Positions 1-9,578 of a stretch of 38,464 nt of DNA are shown piece after piece. Under the pieces are notes generated by a model. The model saw only the letters and a list, made by a program, of their open reading frames with translations. It ran no database searches and was not told where the DNA came from. The stretch is from Actinomycetota bacterium (GTDB taxonomy: Bacteria; Actinomycetota; Actinomycetes; Mycobacteriales; HKI-0501), in contig JAVEDU010000045.1 of assembly GCA_030840805.1 (NCBI GenBank), positions 1-38,464 on the forward strand, written 5' to 3'. Numbering within the stretch: position 1 is the first letter of the stretch; each line of letters opens with the position of its first letter. Position numbers and translations under genes: made by a program.

Positions 1-34
1 GTGGGCCGGCCCCCGGCAACGGGGGTCGGCCCAC
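1..34 (-). terminator. Hairpin terminator after pruA
   Basis: Two 15-base arms (1-15 and 20-34) pair around a GCAA loop, with one G-T wobble. The stem begins 9 bases beyond the pruA stop codon, so it most likely ends the minus-strand proline/transport operon. There is no T tract, which is usual for actinobacterial terminators. Confidence 0.75.
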
Positions 35-43
35 GACGACGTC

Positions 44-1681
<1,638 letters not shown>

Positions 1682-1699
1682 GAGGTGCGTGACTCCTGG

Positions 1700-2659
1700 T
1701 TAGTTGCGGCTGGTGAGGGCACGGAGGAAGAACACGAGGTTGGCCGGACGCTCCGCCAGGCGCCGCATCAGGTAGCCGTACCACTCCTCGCCGAACGGCA
1801 CGTACACCCGCACCCGGTGGCCTTCGGCTGCCAGCCGGCGCTGCTCTCCGGGGCGGATGCCGTACAGCATCTGGAACTCGAACGCGTCGGCCGGGCGAAC
1901 GGAGTCGGCCGCGATGCGCCGGCCGGCCACGATCAGGTCGGGGTCGTGGGTGGCGAGCATGGGATACCCCTCACCCTCCATCAGGATCTCGGCGCAGCGG
2001 ACGTACGCGTCCGTGACCTCGGCGCGGCTCTGGTACGCGACGCTCGCCGGCTCCCGGTACGCCCCCTTGCACAGCCGGACCCGTGATCCGGCGTGGGCCA
2101 GGTCGCGGCAGTCGGCCTCGCTGCGGCGGAGGTACGCCTGGATCACCGCGCCCGTCTGCGGGAAGTCCTCGCGCAGCCGCGCGACGATCCCGAGCGTGGA
2201 GTCCGTGGTGGTGTGGTCCTCCATGTCGACGGTCACCGTGGTCCCCGCGCGGGCGGCGGCCGAGCAGATCGCCTGCGCGTTGTCCAGGGCCACCGCCGCA
2301 CCGTCGGCGGGCAGCGCCTGGCCGAGGGCGGACAGCTTGATCGAGACCTCCGCGGCCGAGGTGAGCCCGGCCGCGGCGAGCGCGTCGAGGAGCCGGACGT
2401 ACTGCGACGCCACGTGCTCCGCCCTGGCCCGGTCGGTGGTGTCCTCGCCGAGATAGTCCAGCGTCACCAGGCAGCCGGTGCCGGAGATCCGGTCGGAGGC
2501 GGTGACGGCGGAGCGGACGTCCTCGCCGGCCACGAAGCGGTCGACGACGGAGCGGGTGAGCGGCGTCGCCTCGATGGCGCGCCGGGCGCGGTGGCTGCCC
2601 GCGGTCTTGAGAATGGCCTGGCGGAGCACGGCGGATGCCTTCCCGGTGGTGGTGGTCAC
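1700..2659 (-). CDS. Proline dehydrogenase (monofunctional)
   Basis: This FAD enzyme oxidises L-proline to P5C and passes electrons to quinone. The 319-residue size fits the short monofunctional bacterial type rather than the PutA fusion. Barrel motifs are present: TVTVDMEDHTTTD (about 141-153), RLCKGAYREP (about 195-204), FQMLYGIRP (about 262-270), and the substrate-pocket helix with YLMRRLAERPAN (about 296-307). An open frame continues far upstream, but GTG at 2659 is chosen because it overlaps the TGA of the upstream hydrolase as GTGA and gives the family's normal N-terminus. Together with pruA it converts proline to glutamate. It is not a long fused protein despite the read-through frame. 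Confidence 0.94.
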   Translation of the reverse strand: MTTTTGKASAVLRQAILKTAGSHRARRAIEATPLTRSVVDRFVAGEDVRSAVTASDRISGTGCLVTLDYLGEDTTDRARAEHVASQYVRLLDALAAAGLTSAAEVSIKLSALGQALPADGAAVALDNAQAICSAAARAGTTVTVDMEDHTTTDSTLGIVARLREDFPQTGAVIQAYLRRSEADCRDLAHAGSRVRLCKGAYREPASVAYQSRAEVTDAYVRCAEILMEGEGYPMLATHDPDLIVAGRRIAADSVRPADAFEFQMLYGIRPGEQRRLAAEGHRVRVYVPFGEEWYGYLMRRLAERPANLVFFLRALTSRN

Positions 2660-3585
2660 TCGGCCGCCGCGCGCGGCGCGGGACGGTCGGTCGGCGCGTA
2701 GAGGCCGGTCTCGGTGATCGGGCCGTAGAGGTCCGGACGGCGGTCCTGGAGGAGGTTCAACCCGAAGAACCCCTCGGTGCGGCTGCCGAGGGTCGTCTCG
2801 TCGAGGTCGGCGGTGTGCACGACCAGCCCCTCCTCGTCCGCCAGCATCGCGACGACCTTCCCGTACGGGTCGACGATCTGGCTGTGGCCCCAGTAGTCGA
2901 CGCCGGCGGTGTACGCGCCCTTCTCGCAGTGGTTGGAGACGACCAGCCACATCTGGTTGAAGAACGCGTTCGCCTGCGCGGCGAGGTCCATCGCGAACCC
3001 GTGGTAGTCGTCGGCCGGGTCGTGTCCCTTCATCGGCCACGCGGTGGACATCAGGCCCAGGGTGGCGCCCTGCAGCGCGAAGACCCGCATCAGCTCCGGG
3101 AACGCGAGGTCGTAGCAGATCAGGCTGGCGGCGCGGGCGAACGGCAGGTCGAACACCGGCGCCGACTGGCCGGCGTTGAAGTACGGGAACTCGAAGGTGT
3201 TGTGCGTCTTGCGGTACACGCCCACGACGCCGTCCGGGCCGATCAGCGCGGTCGAGTTGAGGATCACGTTGCCGTGCCCGGCCCGCTCGGCAAGTCCGAG
3301 CTGGACGTACATGCCGTGCTCCGCCGCCTTCTGCCGGATCACCTCGGTGGCGGGGCCGGGCACCGGCTCGGACTCGCGGAAGTAGTACTGCTTCTGCGCG
3401 GCGGTGCCCTTGTCACCGAGGCCGAACGCGAAGTCCGCGTAGCCCTGGAGCCCGACCTCCGGCAGCACGAGCACGTCGACGCCCTGGGCGGCGGCCTCGT
3501 CGATCATCTCGACGAACTTGGCCAGGTTGCGGTTCTTGTCGTGCTCGATGCGAACGTTCGCGGCCGCGAGGGTCACGGGTGCCAT
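2656..3585 (-). CDS. Carbon-nitrogen hydrolase (nitrilase superfamily)
   Basis: A 309-residue cytoplasmic amidase-type enzyme that cleaves a non-peptide C-N bond. The Glu-Lys-Cys triad is clear: Glu43 in VLPEVGLQGY, Lys126 in YRKTHNTFEFPYF, and Cys157 in LICYDLAFPEL. The length matches single-domain members. The exact substrate cannot be read from sequence; amides, N-carbamoyl compounds and nitriles are all possible within the superfamily. Its place between an amidohydrolase and proline dehydrogenase, in a block with an ABC importer, suggests it trims an imported amide or peptide-like compound, perhaps yielding proline or its nitrogen. The ATG at 3585 is preceded by a GGAGG-type site (seen as CCTCC on the plus strand at 3594-3598). 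It overlaps the downstream prodh start by four bases. Confidence 0.88.
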   Translation of the reverse strand: MAPVTLAAANVRIEHDKNRNLAKFVEMIDEAAAQGVDVLVLPEVGLQGYADFAFGLGDKGTAAQKQYYFRESEPVPGPATEVIRQKAAEHGMYVQLGLAERAGHGNVILNSTALIGPDGVVGVYRKTHNTFEFPYFNAGQSAPVFDLPFARAASLICYDLAFPELMRVFALQGATLGLMSTAWPMKGHDPADDYHGFAMDLAAQANAFFNQMWLVVSNHCEKGAYTAGVDYWGHSQIVDPYGKVVAMLADEEGLVVHTADLDETTLGSRTEGFFGLNLLQDRRPDLYGPITETGLYAPTDRPAPRAAAE

Positions 3586-3624
3586 GCTTTTTCCTCCTGT
3601 ACTCGGAGCGGTGGGACGACTGGG

Positions 3625-4863
3625 TTACACGAGCTCGTGCTTGACGAGCCGGCCACCCTTGAGGACGACGGGGACGGCCGTCGGCTTGGCGAACACGTCG
3701 ATGTCCTCCCAGGGGCGGCCGTCGACGACGATGAGGTCGGCGAGCTTCCCGGCCTCGACGGTGCCGAGCCGGTCGGCCAGACCGAACAGCTCCGCGTTGA
3801 CCCGGGTGGTGGCGATGAGCACGTCCGCGGCGGGCATGACCTCGGCCTTGAGCGACAGCTCCCGGTGCTTGTGCTCGAACATCGGGCCGAGCAGGTCCGA
3901 GCCGCTCGCGATCCGGACGCCCGCGCGGTACGCGTACTCCAGCGAGCGGAGACCCTGCTCGTGGGCCATCCGGATCTTCTCCAGCGGTTCGGGGGCGACC
4001 CCGTGCTCGGAGCCCTGGCGGTGCAGCAGCTCATAGGTGGAGAGCGTCGGGACCAGGTAGGTGCCGACCTCGGCCAGCAGCGCGGCGGTCGCCTCGTCCA
4101 TCAGGTTGCCGTGCTCGATCGACCGCACCCCCGCCTCGACGCAGTTCCGGATCGCCACGGACGAGTAGGCATGCGCCAGCACGTACTTGCCTGCGGCGGC
4201 GGCGGTCTCGACCGCCATCCGGAGCTCCTCGACGCTGTACTGGACCGTGTCCAGCTCGTCGGCCGGTGACATCGCGCCACCGCTGGCCATCACCTTGATC
4301 TGGTCCGCGCCGGTCCGGATGTTCTCCCGGACGCCCTTGCGGATCTCGTCCAGTCCGTCGGCGACGATCGCGTTCATGCCCACCTGGGAGCAGCACTCGA
4401 CCGCCTTGCCGCGCTCGGTGGAGCGTCGCCAGTCGGCGTGGCCGCCGGTCATGGACAGCGGTGCGTTCGACACCAGCAGCCGGGGGCCGAGGATGTCGCC
4501 CTGCTCGACAGCCTGCCGGAAGCCCGCGTCGCACCCGCCGGCGTCGCGCACCGTGGTGTAGCCCTGCATCAGCGTCCGGCGGAGGATCTGGCCCATCTTG
4601 AGCGCGGCGTGGCTCGTCTGGTAGTTCCGGTGCTGCTCCAGGATGTTGACATCGATCGCTCCGATGTGGACGTGCGCGTCCATCAGACCGGGCATGACGG
4701 TCCGGCCGGCACAGTCGATCACCTCGTCGGCGCTCGCGGGCACCGCGCCGCCGGCCGCGATGTCGACGATGATCTCGCCGTCCACCACGACCGTGGCGCC
4801 TTCCAGCGGCTCCGCGCCGGTGGCATCGAACACGGTGGCGTTCGTCAGTGCGATGGTGCTCAA
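3625..4863 (-). CDS. Metal-dependent amidohydrolase, Xaa-Pro-dipeptidase-like
   Basis: A 412-residue amidohydrolase-superfamily barrel with a binuclear metal site. Ligands are visible as His64 and His66 (DAHVHIG), a candidate carboxylated Lys190 (QIKVMASGG), His231 (VLAHAYS), His251 (SIEHGN) and Asp323 (ASGSDL). This arrangement, with IKVMASGG, is typical of the imidazolonepropionase-related group in which several members hydrolyse Xaa-Pro dipeptides. Given proline dehydrogenase and pruA downstream, release of proline from an imported peptide or proline derivative is the best guess, but this is inference. Start choice: TTG at 4863 has GGAGG seven bases upstream and gives the normal N-terminus STIALTNATVFD; the frame is open further upstream but there overlaps livF. 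The operon continues 39 bases downstream into the C-N hydrolase. Confidence 0.86.
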   Translation of the reverse strand: MSTIALTNATVFDATGAEPLEGATVVVDGEIIVDIAAGGAVPASADEVIDCAGRTVMPGLMDAHVHIGAIDVNILEQHRNYQTSHAALKMGQILRRTLMQGYTTVRDAGGCDAGFRQAVEQGDILGPRLLVSNAPLSMTGGHADWRRSTERGKAVECCSQVGMNAIVADGLDEIRKGVRENIRTGADQIKVMASGGAMSPADELDTVQYSVEELRMAVETAAAAGKYVLAHAYSSVAIRNCVEAGVRSIEHGNLMDEATAALLAEVGTYLVPTLSTYELLHRQGSEHGVAPEPLEKIRMAHEQGLRSLEYAYRAGVRIASGSDLLGPMFEHKHRELSLKAEVMPAADVLIATTRVNAELFGLADRLGTVEAGKLADLIVVDGRPWEDIDVFAKPTAVPVVLKGGRLVKHELV

Positions 4864-4877
4864 GGGGAGTCCTCCCG

Positions 4878-5576
4878 TTACGAGTGGTGGACGCCGAACG
4901 CGTCCGCGACGAGTTGGTCGACCTGGGCGCGGTCGGTGGTGTCGACGACGCGGTCGACGGTGCCGACCCGCAGCAGCACGAGCTGGTCGGCGACACTGGC
5001 GGCCCGCGTGACGCTCTGCTCGACGAGGAGCACGCCCATCCCGCGCGAGCACAGCTCGGCGATGTAGGTGTAGATCTCGTCGATCACGACGGGCGCGAGG
5101 CCCAGCGCCGGCTCGTCCAGCAGCAGGTACTTCGGATCGCGGAGCAGTGCCCGGCCGAGGGCCACCATCTGCTGCTGTCCACCGGAGAGGAGCGACACCT
5201 TCTGGTGGGTGCGGTCCCGCAGCACCGGGAACAGGTCGAGCACCTCGCCGACCCGGGCCCGTTCCGCGCGGTTCGCCCCTACGACGAGGTTCTCCTGCAC
5301 GGTGAGCTGCGAGAGCAGACCGCGTCCCTCGTGGACGATCGCGATGCCGTGGTCGTTGACCCGCCGGTGCGTCGGCTTCGCCGAGATGTCACGGCCGTCG
5401 ACCCGTACCGCTCCCTCGGTACGCACCGCGCCGAGAATCGCCCGCAGCGTGGTGGTCTTGCCGGCACCGTTCGTGCCGACCAGGGCGACGCTCTTGCCGG
5501 GGGCGACCTCCAGGTCCACCCCGAAGAGGGCCTGGGTACGCCCGTACCAGCCCTTCACCGAATCAAGCGTCAGCAC
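4878..5576 (-). CDS. livF: LivF-type ABC transporter ATP-binding protein (system 1)
   Basis: A 232-residue ATPase of a branched-chain-amino-acid/amide-type (HAAT family) importer. Walker A is GTNGAGKTT near residues 34-42, the Q-loop region is VHEGRGLLSQLTVQEN, the signature is LSGGQQQ, and Walker B is YLLLDEPALGLAP. The GTG at 5576 is chosen because GGGAGG sits seven bases upstream and the protein then starts VLTLDSVKGWYG, as LivF proteins do; an earlier start would add 14 unlikely residues. It overlaps the end of livG by 14 bases. It works as a partner of LivG, with LivH/LivM and the lipoprotein LivK. Substrate unknown; the operon suggests a proline-containing peptide, amide or amino acid. 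Confidence 0.93.
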   Translation of the reverse strand: MLTLDSVKGWYGRTQALFGVDLEVAPGKSVALVGTNGAGKTTTLRAILGAVRTEGAVRVDGRDISAKPTHRRVNDHGIAIVHEGRGLLSQLTVQENLVVGANRAERARVGEVLDLFPVLRDRTHQKVSLLSGGQQQMVALGRALLRDPKYLLLDEPALGLAPVVIDEIYTYIAELCSRGMGVLLVEQSVTRAASVADQLVLLRVGTVDRVVDTTDRAQVDQLVADAFGVHHS

Positions 5577-6351
5577 CGGCGGCCCTCCCGAAGTACGCGA
5601 GCTGCACCTGGCGGTCACCGAAGACCTCGGCCGGCGTGCCGTCCCGGAGGAAGGCGCCGGAGTCGAGGGCGATGACGTAGGAGCAGAGGGTCTTGACCAG
5701 ATCGACGTCGTGCTCGACGACGACCATGGTCGAGGGGTGATTGCGATGGATCCTCGTGAGGACCGAGGCGAGCTCCTGCCGGCCCTCCTGGTCGAGACCG
5801 GCGGCCGGCTCGTCCAGCAGGATCACCGACGGCGAGGACACCAGGACGCGGGCGACCTCGACCAGGCGGCGGCTCGCGAAGGGCAGCTCGTCCACCCGGC
5901 GGTGCGACTGCCCGGCGAGGCCCAGCAGGTCGAGCACCTCGGCGGCGGCCGCCGTGTCCCGCCGGTGGGCCCGCCGCTGCGACGGCAGTCCGAAGAACTG
6001 GGCGAGCGCGGACGGCTGCGGCAGCCGCTCGGTCCCGATGAGCACGTTGGTCAGCACGGACTCGCGCTCCAGCAGCCGCACGGTCTGGAAGCCGCGGACC
6101 ACGCCCGCCAGCGCGCGGCGGCGCGCCCCGAGCGCGGTGAGGTCACGGTCGCCGACGTGCACGGAACCCTCCGCGATCGGCGTGAACCCGCTGATCGCGT
6201 TGAGCAGGGTCGTCTTGCCCGCGCCGTTCGGCCCGATCAGGCCGATGATCTCGCCCGGAGGCAGGTTCACCGTGACATCGCGGAGCGCGCGGAACGCGCC
6301 GTAGCGGACGGTGAGCCCCTCGGTCCGGACGGCCGGGGCGGCGGTGGTCAT
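5563..6351 (-). CDS. livG: LivG-type ABC transporter ATP-binding protein (system 1)
   Basis: A 262-residue ATPase partner of LivF. Walker A is IGPNGAGKTT near residues 39-48, VRGFQTVRLLERESVLTNV is the typical LivG Q-loop region, Walker B is VILLDEPAAGLD, and the H-loop is VVVEHDVDLV. The signature region reads DELPFASRRLVEVAR in place of the usual LSxG motif, so the site that closes over the partner's ATP is atypical while LivF keeps LSGGQ. The C-terminal extension (PAEVFGDRQVQLAYFG) is normal for LivG. The ATG overlaps the livM stop by four bases (ATGA), showing tight coupling. Confidence 0.93.
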   Translation of the reverse strand: MTTAAPAVRTEGLTVRYGAFRALRDVTVNLPPGEIIGLIGPNGAGKTTLLNAISGFTPIAEGSVHVGDRDLTALGARRRALAGVVRGFQTVRLLERESVLTNVLIGTERLPQPSALAQFFGLPSQRRAHRRDTAAAAEVLDLLGLAGQSHRRVDELPFASRRLVEVARVLVSSPSVILLDEPAAGLDQEGRQELASVLTRIHRNHPSTMVVVEHDVDLVKTLCSYVIALDSGAFLRDGTPAEVFGDRQVQLAYFGRAAGADA

Positions 6352-7379
6352 GCCGTTTCCTCCTGTCCGTCGCGCGCGCGTCTGACCCGTCGCCCGATTC
6401 CTCGGCCGAGCCCGACGATCCCGTCGGGGACGACCAGCGCCACGATTGCCAGCAGGGCACCGCCGACGATCGGGTAGAGGTTCGGCTGGCCGGCGAGCGT
6501 GAAGAGCTCCGGCACCAGGACGATGTACGCGGCGCCGAGCCAGGCCCCGAGCACGCTGCCCGCTCCGCCGATCACCACGGCGACGAACAGGTACACCGAG
6601 GCGAACAGGTCGAAGTCCGGCGGCGCGATGAACCCGGTGATCGCGGCGTACAGCCAGCCCGCCACCCCCGCGTACACGGCGCTGAGCAGGAAGGCCGTGA
6701 TCTTGGTGCGGGCCACCGCCACGCCGACCGACTCGGCGGCGAGCTCGGTGTCCCGGACCGCGAGCATCCGGCGACCGAGCTGGGTGCGGCCCAGGTGCGC
6801 GGCGAGCACGGTCGCGATCACCGCGGGGACCAGCGCGATCAGGTAGGCGTCCACCGGCTCGCTGGAGTCCAGCAGCCCGATCACGATCGGGTCGACCGAG
6901 GCGCCCTGGGTACCGCCGGTGAGATCGGTGGTGTTCCGGATCACCCAGGCCAGCAGCTCGCCGAACGCGAGCGTCACCAGCGCCAGGCGCAGGCCCGACA
7001 GCCGCAGCGTGGGCACCGCCACGACGAGCGCGGCGACCACCGCCACCACGACCACCGCGGCGAGCTGGACGGCCGGCCCGTAGCCGTACGACGAGACGGT
7101 GTAGGTGGTGTACGCGCCGACGCCCATGAACGAGGCGTGGGCCAGCGAGAGCTGCCCGGTGCGCCCGTACAGGATGTCGAGCCCCAGCGTCGCGATCGCG
7201 AACGCGACCACCTGCGCCGCGAGGAACACCCAGTAGCTGTCGAACAGCAGCGGCGGGACGGCCGCGATCACCGCGAAGACGGTCAGCCGGGTCAGCTTCC
7301 GCCCGAGGCCCGGGCCGCGCGTCGCCGCGCCTGCGCCGGCGCCGGTACCGGTCCGCGACCGGGTGGTGGTGCTCGTCAT
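6348..7379 (-). CDS. livM: LivM-type ABC transporter permease (system 1)
   Basis: A 343-residue inner-membrane permease with about eight to ten hydrophobic segments and the family pattern LGLDILYGRTGQLSLAHASFMGVGAYTTY (seen in pieces between about residues 60 and 90), plus the loop LGRRMLAVRDTELAAESVGV before the last helices. A Ser/Thr/Arg/Gly-rich 30-residue N-terminal tail precedes the first helix. ATG at 7379 is chosen because it overlaps the livH TGA as ATGA; a longer open frame upstream covers livH and is not real. It pairs with LivH to form the channel. No defect seen. Confidence 0.92.
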   Translation of the reverse strand: MTSTTTRSRTGTGAGAGAATRGPGLGRKLTRLTVFAVIAAVPPLLFDSYWVFLAAQVVAFAIATLGLDILYGRTGQLSLAHASFMGVGAYTTYTVSSYGYGPAVQLAAVVVVAVVAALVVAVPTLRLSGLRLALVTLAFGELLAWVIRNTTDLTGGTQGASVDPIVIGLLDSSEPVDAYLIALVPAVIATVLAAHLGRTQLGRRMLAVRDTELAAESVGVAVARTKITAFLLSAVYAGVAGWLYAAITGFIAPPDFDLFASVYLFVAVVIGGAGSVLGAWLGAAYIVLVPELFTLAGQPNLYPIVGGALLAIVALVVPDGIVGLGRGIGRRVRRARDGQEETA

Positions 7380-8245
7380 GCCCGCACCTCGTTCCGCTCG
7401 TTGACGAACCGCTTCGGCACCAGGGCCAGGACGACGATGATCAGCAGGAACACCGCGGGTGTCCCGGCACTGGAGCCGAGGAGGAAGACGGCGAGCGCCT
7501 CGTAGACGCCGAGCCCCACGGCGACCGACAGCGGCAGCCAGAAGCGGTCGAGGCCGCCGATCATCCCGGCGATGAAGGCCTTGATCAGCACGGGCGTCAT
7601 GTAGAACGCGTCGACCGAGAGCCGGCTCGCGACCAGGACGGCCACGATCGCGGCGATCACCCCGGCCGCCGCCCACGTCGCCGTCCGCAGCGCCCGCACG
7701 TTCACCCCGGCGGCCTGCGCGATGCCCGCGTCCTCCGCACTCGCCCGCAGCGAGGTGCCGAGGCTGGTGCGGTTCAGCAGCAGGTACGCCCCGAGGATGA
7801 TCGCCGCGGTGAGGACCACGACGACGCCGTCGTTGACGCTCACCACCACACCGCCGAGCTCGGTGCGGGTGTCCGCCCCGAGAGAGGTGAAGGTGTGCGC
7901 GTTGGCGTCGATCAGCTGCTGCATGACCGCCGTGATCAACAGGAAGATGCCGAGGGTCACGACCAGGTCGAGCCCGGGGCGCCCCTCCGGGATCCGCCGG
8001 ATCGCGGCGTAGTCGATCGCGCTGTTCACGATCACGGCGAACAGCGTGCCGAGGATCAGCGCGACCGGCACGGGCAGCCCGTGCTCGGAGTAGAGGAACC
8101 ATGCGCTGAAGGCCGCGATCATGCCGACCTGGCCGTACGCGAAGTTGATGCTCTTGCTGACCTGGAAGACGATCAGTACGCCCAGCAGGAACAGCGCGTA
8201 GAGGCTGCCGGTGGTGATGCCGCCGACGAGGATCGGCCCGAGGAC
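7376..8245 (-). CDS. livH: LivH-type ABC transporter permease (system 1), start codon unclear
   Basis: A LivH-family permease with its usual LivM, LivG and LivF neighbours. The first in-frame ATG, GTG or TTG is at 8122, which would remove the first helix. Yet the frame upstream still encodes typical LivH sequence: GPILVGGITTGSLYALFLL followed by VFQVSKSINFAYGQVGM. Codons from 8123 to at least 8245 contain no standard start. An AGGAG sequence lies at about 8256-8260, with a GTG at 8247-8245 that is out of frame by one base. So either a rare start such as GTC (8245) or ATC is used, or one base is wrong or mutated near 8230-8250. The start at 8245 is a placeholder giving about 289 residues, the normal family length. 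The 3' end overlaps livM by four bases. Confidence 0.8.
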   Translation of the reverse strand, partial: VLGPILVGGITTGSLYALFLLGVLIVFQVSKSINFAYGQVGMIAAFSAWFLYSEHGLPVPVALILGTLFAVIVNSAIDYAAIRRIPEGRPGLDLVVTLGIFLLITAVMQQLIDANAHTFTSLGADTRTELGGVVVSVNDGVVVVLTAAIILGAYLLLNRTSLGTSLRASAEDAGIAQAAGVNVRALRTATWAAAGVIAAIVAVLVASRLSVDAFYMTPVLIKAFIAGMIGGLDRFWLPLSVAVGLGVYEALAVFLLGSSAGTPAVFLLIIVVLALVPKRFVNERNEVRA

Positions 8246-8272
8246 ACCCCCGTGGACTCCTGGTTTCGTGGC

Positions 8273-8309
8273 CCGGTGGTGGGGCGGGCCGGGCCCGCCC
8301 CACCACCGG
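8273..8309. terminator. 16-bp perfect hairpin between livK and livH
   Basis: Arms 8273-8288 and 8294-8309 are perfectly complementary around a five-base loop; all are G or C except for a few A/T pairs. It lies just after the livK stop (8315) and before livH. It may partly end transcription or protect the livK messenger from 3' decay, so that binding protein is made in excess over permease. There is no T tract. Confidence 0.7.
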
Positions 8310-8314
8310 AGAGG

Positions 8315-9523
8315 TCACTTCTGGAGGGACTGCGTCTCCTCGACGACGACGAGCTCGTCGCCCTTGATCTGGCCGATGCCGACCGCGTCGACGCCGGCGC
8401 GGTCGTTCTTGCCCCAGGTCACCGGCGGGACGATTCCGGTCTCGAAGTTCTCGAACGACTCGAGCGCCTCGACGACACAGCCCCGCGAGAGGCCCTCGGC
8501 CCGCTTCAGCGCCTCGGCGGTGAGCTGCGCCTGCACCCAGCCGAGCTGGTTGAACTTGCTCGGCGCCTTGCCGGTCTGCGCCGTGAAGTCGGTGATGAAC
8601 TTCTTCACCTGCGCGTTGTCGCTCTTCAGCGACGAGGTCTCGAGCGCGACCAGCATGTTCTGCGAGAGCGCGCCGAACTCCTTGATGTACGTGTCGTCGC
8701 TCATCCCGGCCCACGCGCCCGTCTTCGGCGTGTACCCGATCCGGTCCATCGCCTGGAGCAGGCCGCCGGTGTCGGCGTTGGTGAGGATCAGGAAGACGTA
8801 CTCGGCGTCGAACTTCTTCAGCTGCGTGGCGATCGGCGTGAAGTCGGTCGTGCCCGGCGTCTCGGGGACGTAGAGCAGCTCGCCCTTGTCCTTGAGCGCC
8901 TTCTCCATGCCGAGCTTCGCGTTGTCACCGACGTTGCCGGCGACCCCGACGAGCGCGATCTTCTTCGGCGAGTCCTGCTCCAGCACGTAGTTCGTCAGGA
9001 TCTCGAACTCCTGGATGTAGTCCACCGTCGCCATGAAGACGTACGGGTTCTTGTCGCCGCCGAGCTGGTCACTGGGGGCGTACGGCGCGATGGCCGGCAC
9101 CTTCTTGCGGTTGAGGTACGGCACGGCGCCGAGGAAGTTCGGGGTGCCCTCGCCACCGGAGACGACGAGGATCTCCTCCTTCTCGACCAGCTGGCGCATC
9201 TGCTTCTGCGCGGTCGAGGGGTCGTACGCGTCGTCGAGGACGATCGGCTTGATCTTGCGGCCCTGCACGCCACCCTCGGCGTTCAGCTTCGCGTAGAAGG
9301 CCTCCTGGCCCTCCTTGGTGCCGATGCCACCGGCCGCGCCGGAGCCCGACAGCGGCATCGTCGTGCCGACCCGGATCTCGCTGTCCGTGACACCCGGGCC
9401 GGTCTCCTTCGGGTCGCACCCGATCGCCGACGAGCCGGAGCCGCCCGCGACCCCACCGCACCCGGAGGCCAGCAGGCTGAGGCCCGCCAGTACCGCGCCG
9501 ATCTGCACCTTCTTCAACCGCAT
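8315..9523 (-). CDS. Branched-chain amino acid/amide-type ABC substrate-binding lipoprotein (system 1)
   Basis: A 402-residue periplasmic-binding-fold protein (type I, LivK/Leu-Ile-Val family). A lipoprotein signal is clear: MRLKK, a hydrophobic stretch, then LLASGCGG with the lipidated Cys at 22, followed by a Gly/Ser linker. The mature part begins with SEIRVGTTMPLSGSGAAGG, the typical ligand-pocket start of the family. It captures the substrate outside the membrane for LivHMGF. The start at 9523 has GGGAG about seven bases upstream; the frame is open to 9670 but those 49 residues do not look like a signal. It is followed by a strong hairpin. The substrate cannot be told from sequence; the operon suggests a proline-related amide or peptide. 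Confidence 0.92.
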   Translation of the reverse strand: MRLKKVQIGAVLAGLSLLASGCGGVAGGSGSSAIGCDPKETGPGVTDSEIRVGTTMPLSGSGAAGGIGTKEGQEAFYAKLNAEGGVQGRKIKPIVLDDAYDPSTAQKQMRQLVEKEEILVVSGGEGTPNFLGAVPYLNRKKVPAIAPYAPSDQLGGDKNPYVFMATVDYIQEFEILTNYVLEQDSPKKIALVGVAGNVGDNAKLGMEKALKDKGELLYVPETPGTTDFTPIATQLKKFDAEYVFLILTNADTGGLLQAMDRIGYTPKTGAWAGMSDDTYIKEFGALSQNMLVALETSSLKSDNAQVKKFITDFTAQTGKAPSKFNQLGWVQAQLTAEALKRAEGLSRGCVVEALESFENFETGIVPPVTWGKNDRAGVDAVGIGQIKGDELVVVEETQSLQK

Positions 9524-9578
9524 GACTTCTCCCTCTTGGTAGATCCCGATCGTGCGAACACCTGTGTCGTGCGGGCCG

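Noticed and set aside
6348-8714. A 788-codon frame joining livM to upstream sequence
   Set aside because: Only the part from ATG 7379 is LivM; the rest is a shadow of livH and the binding protein.
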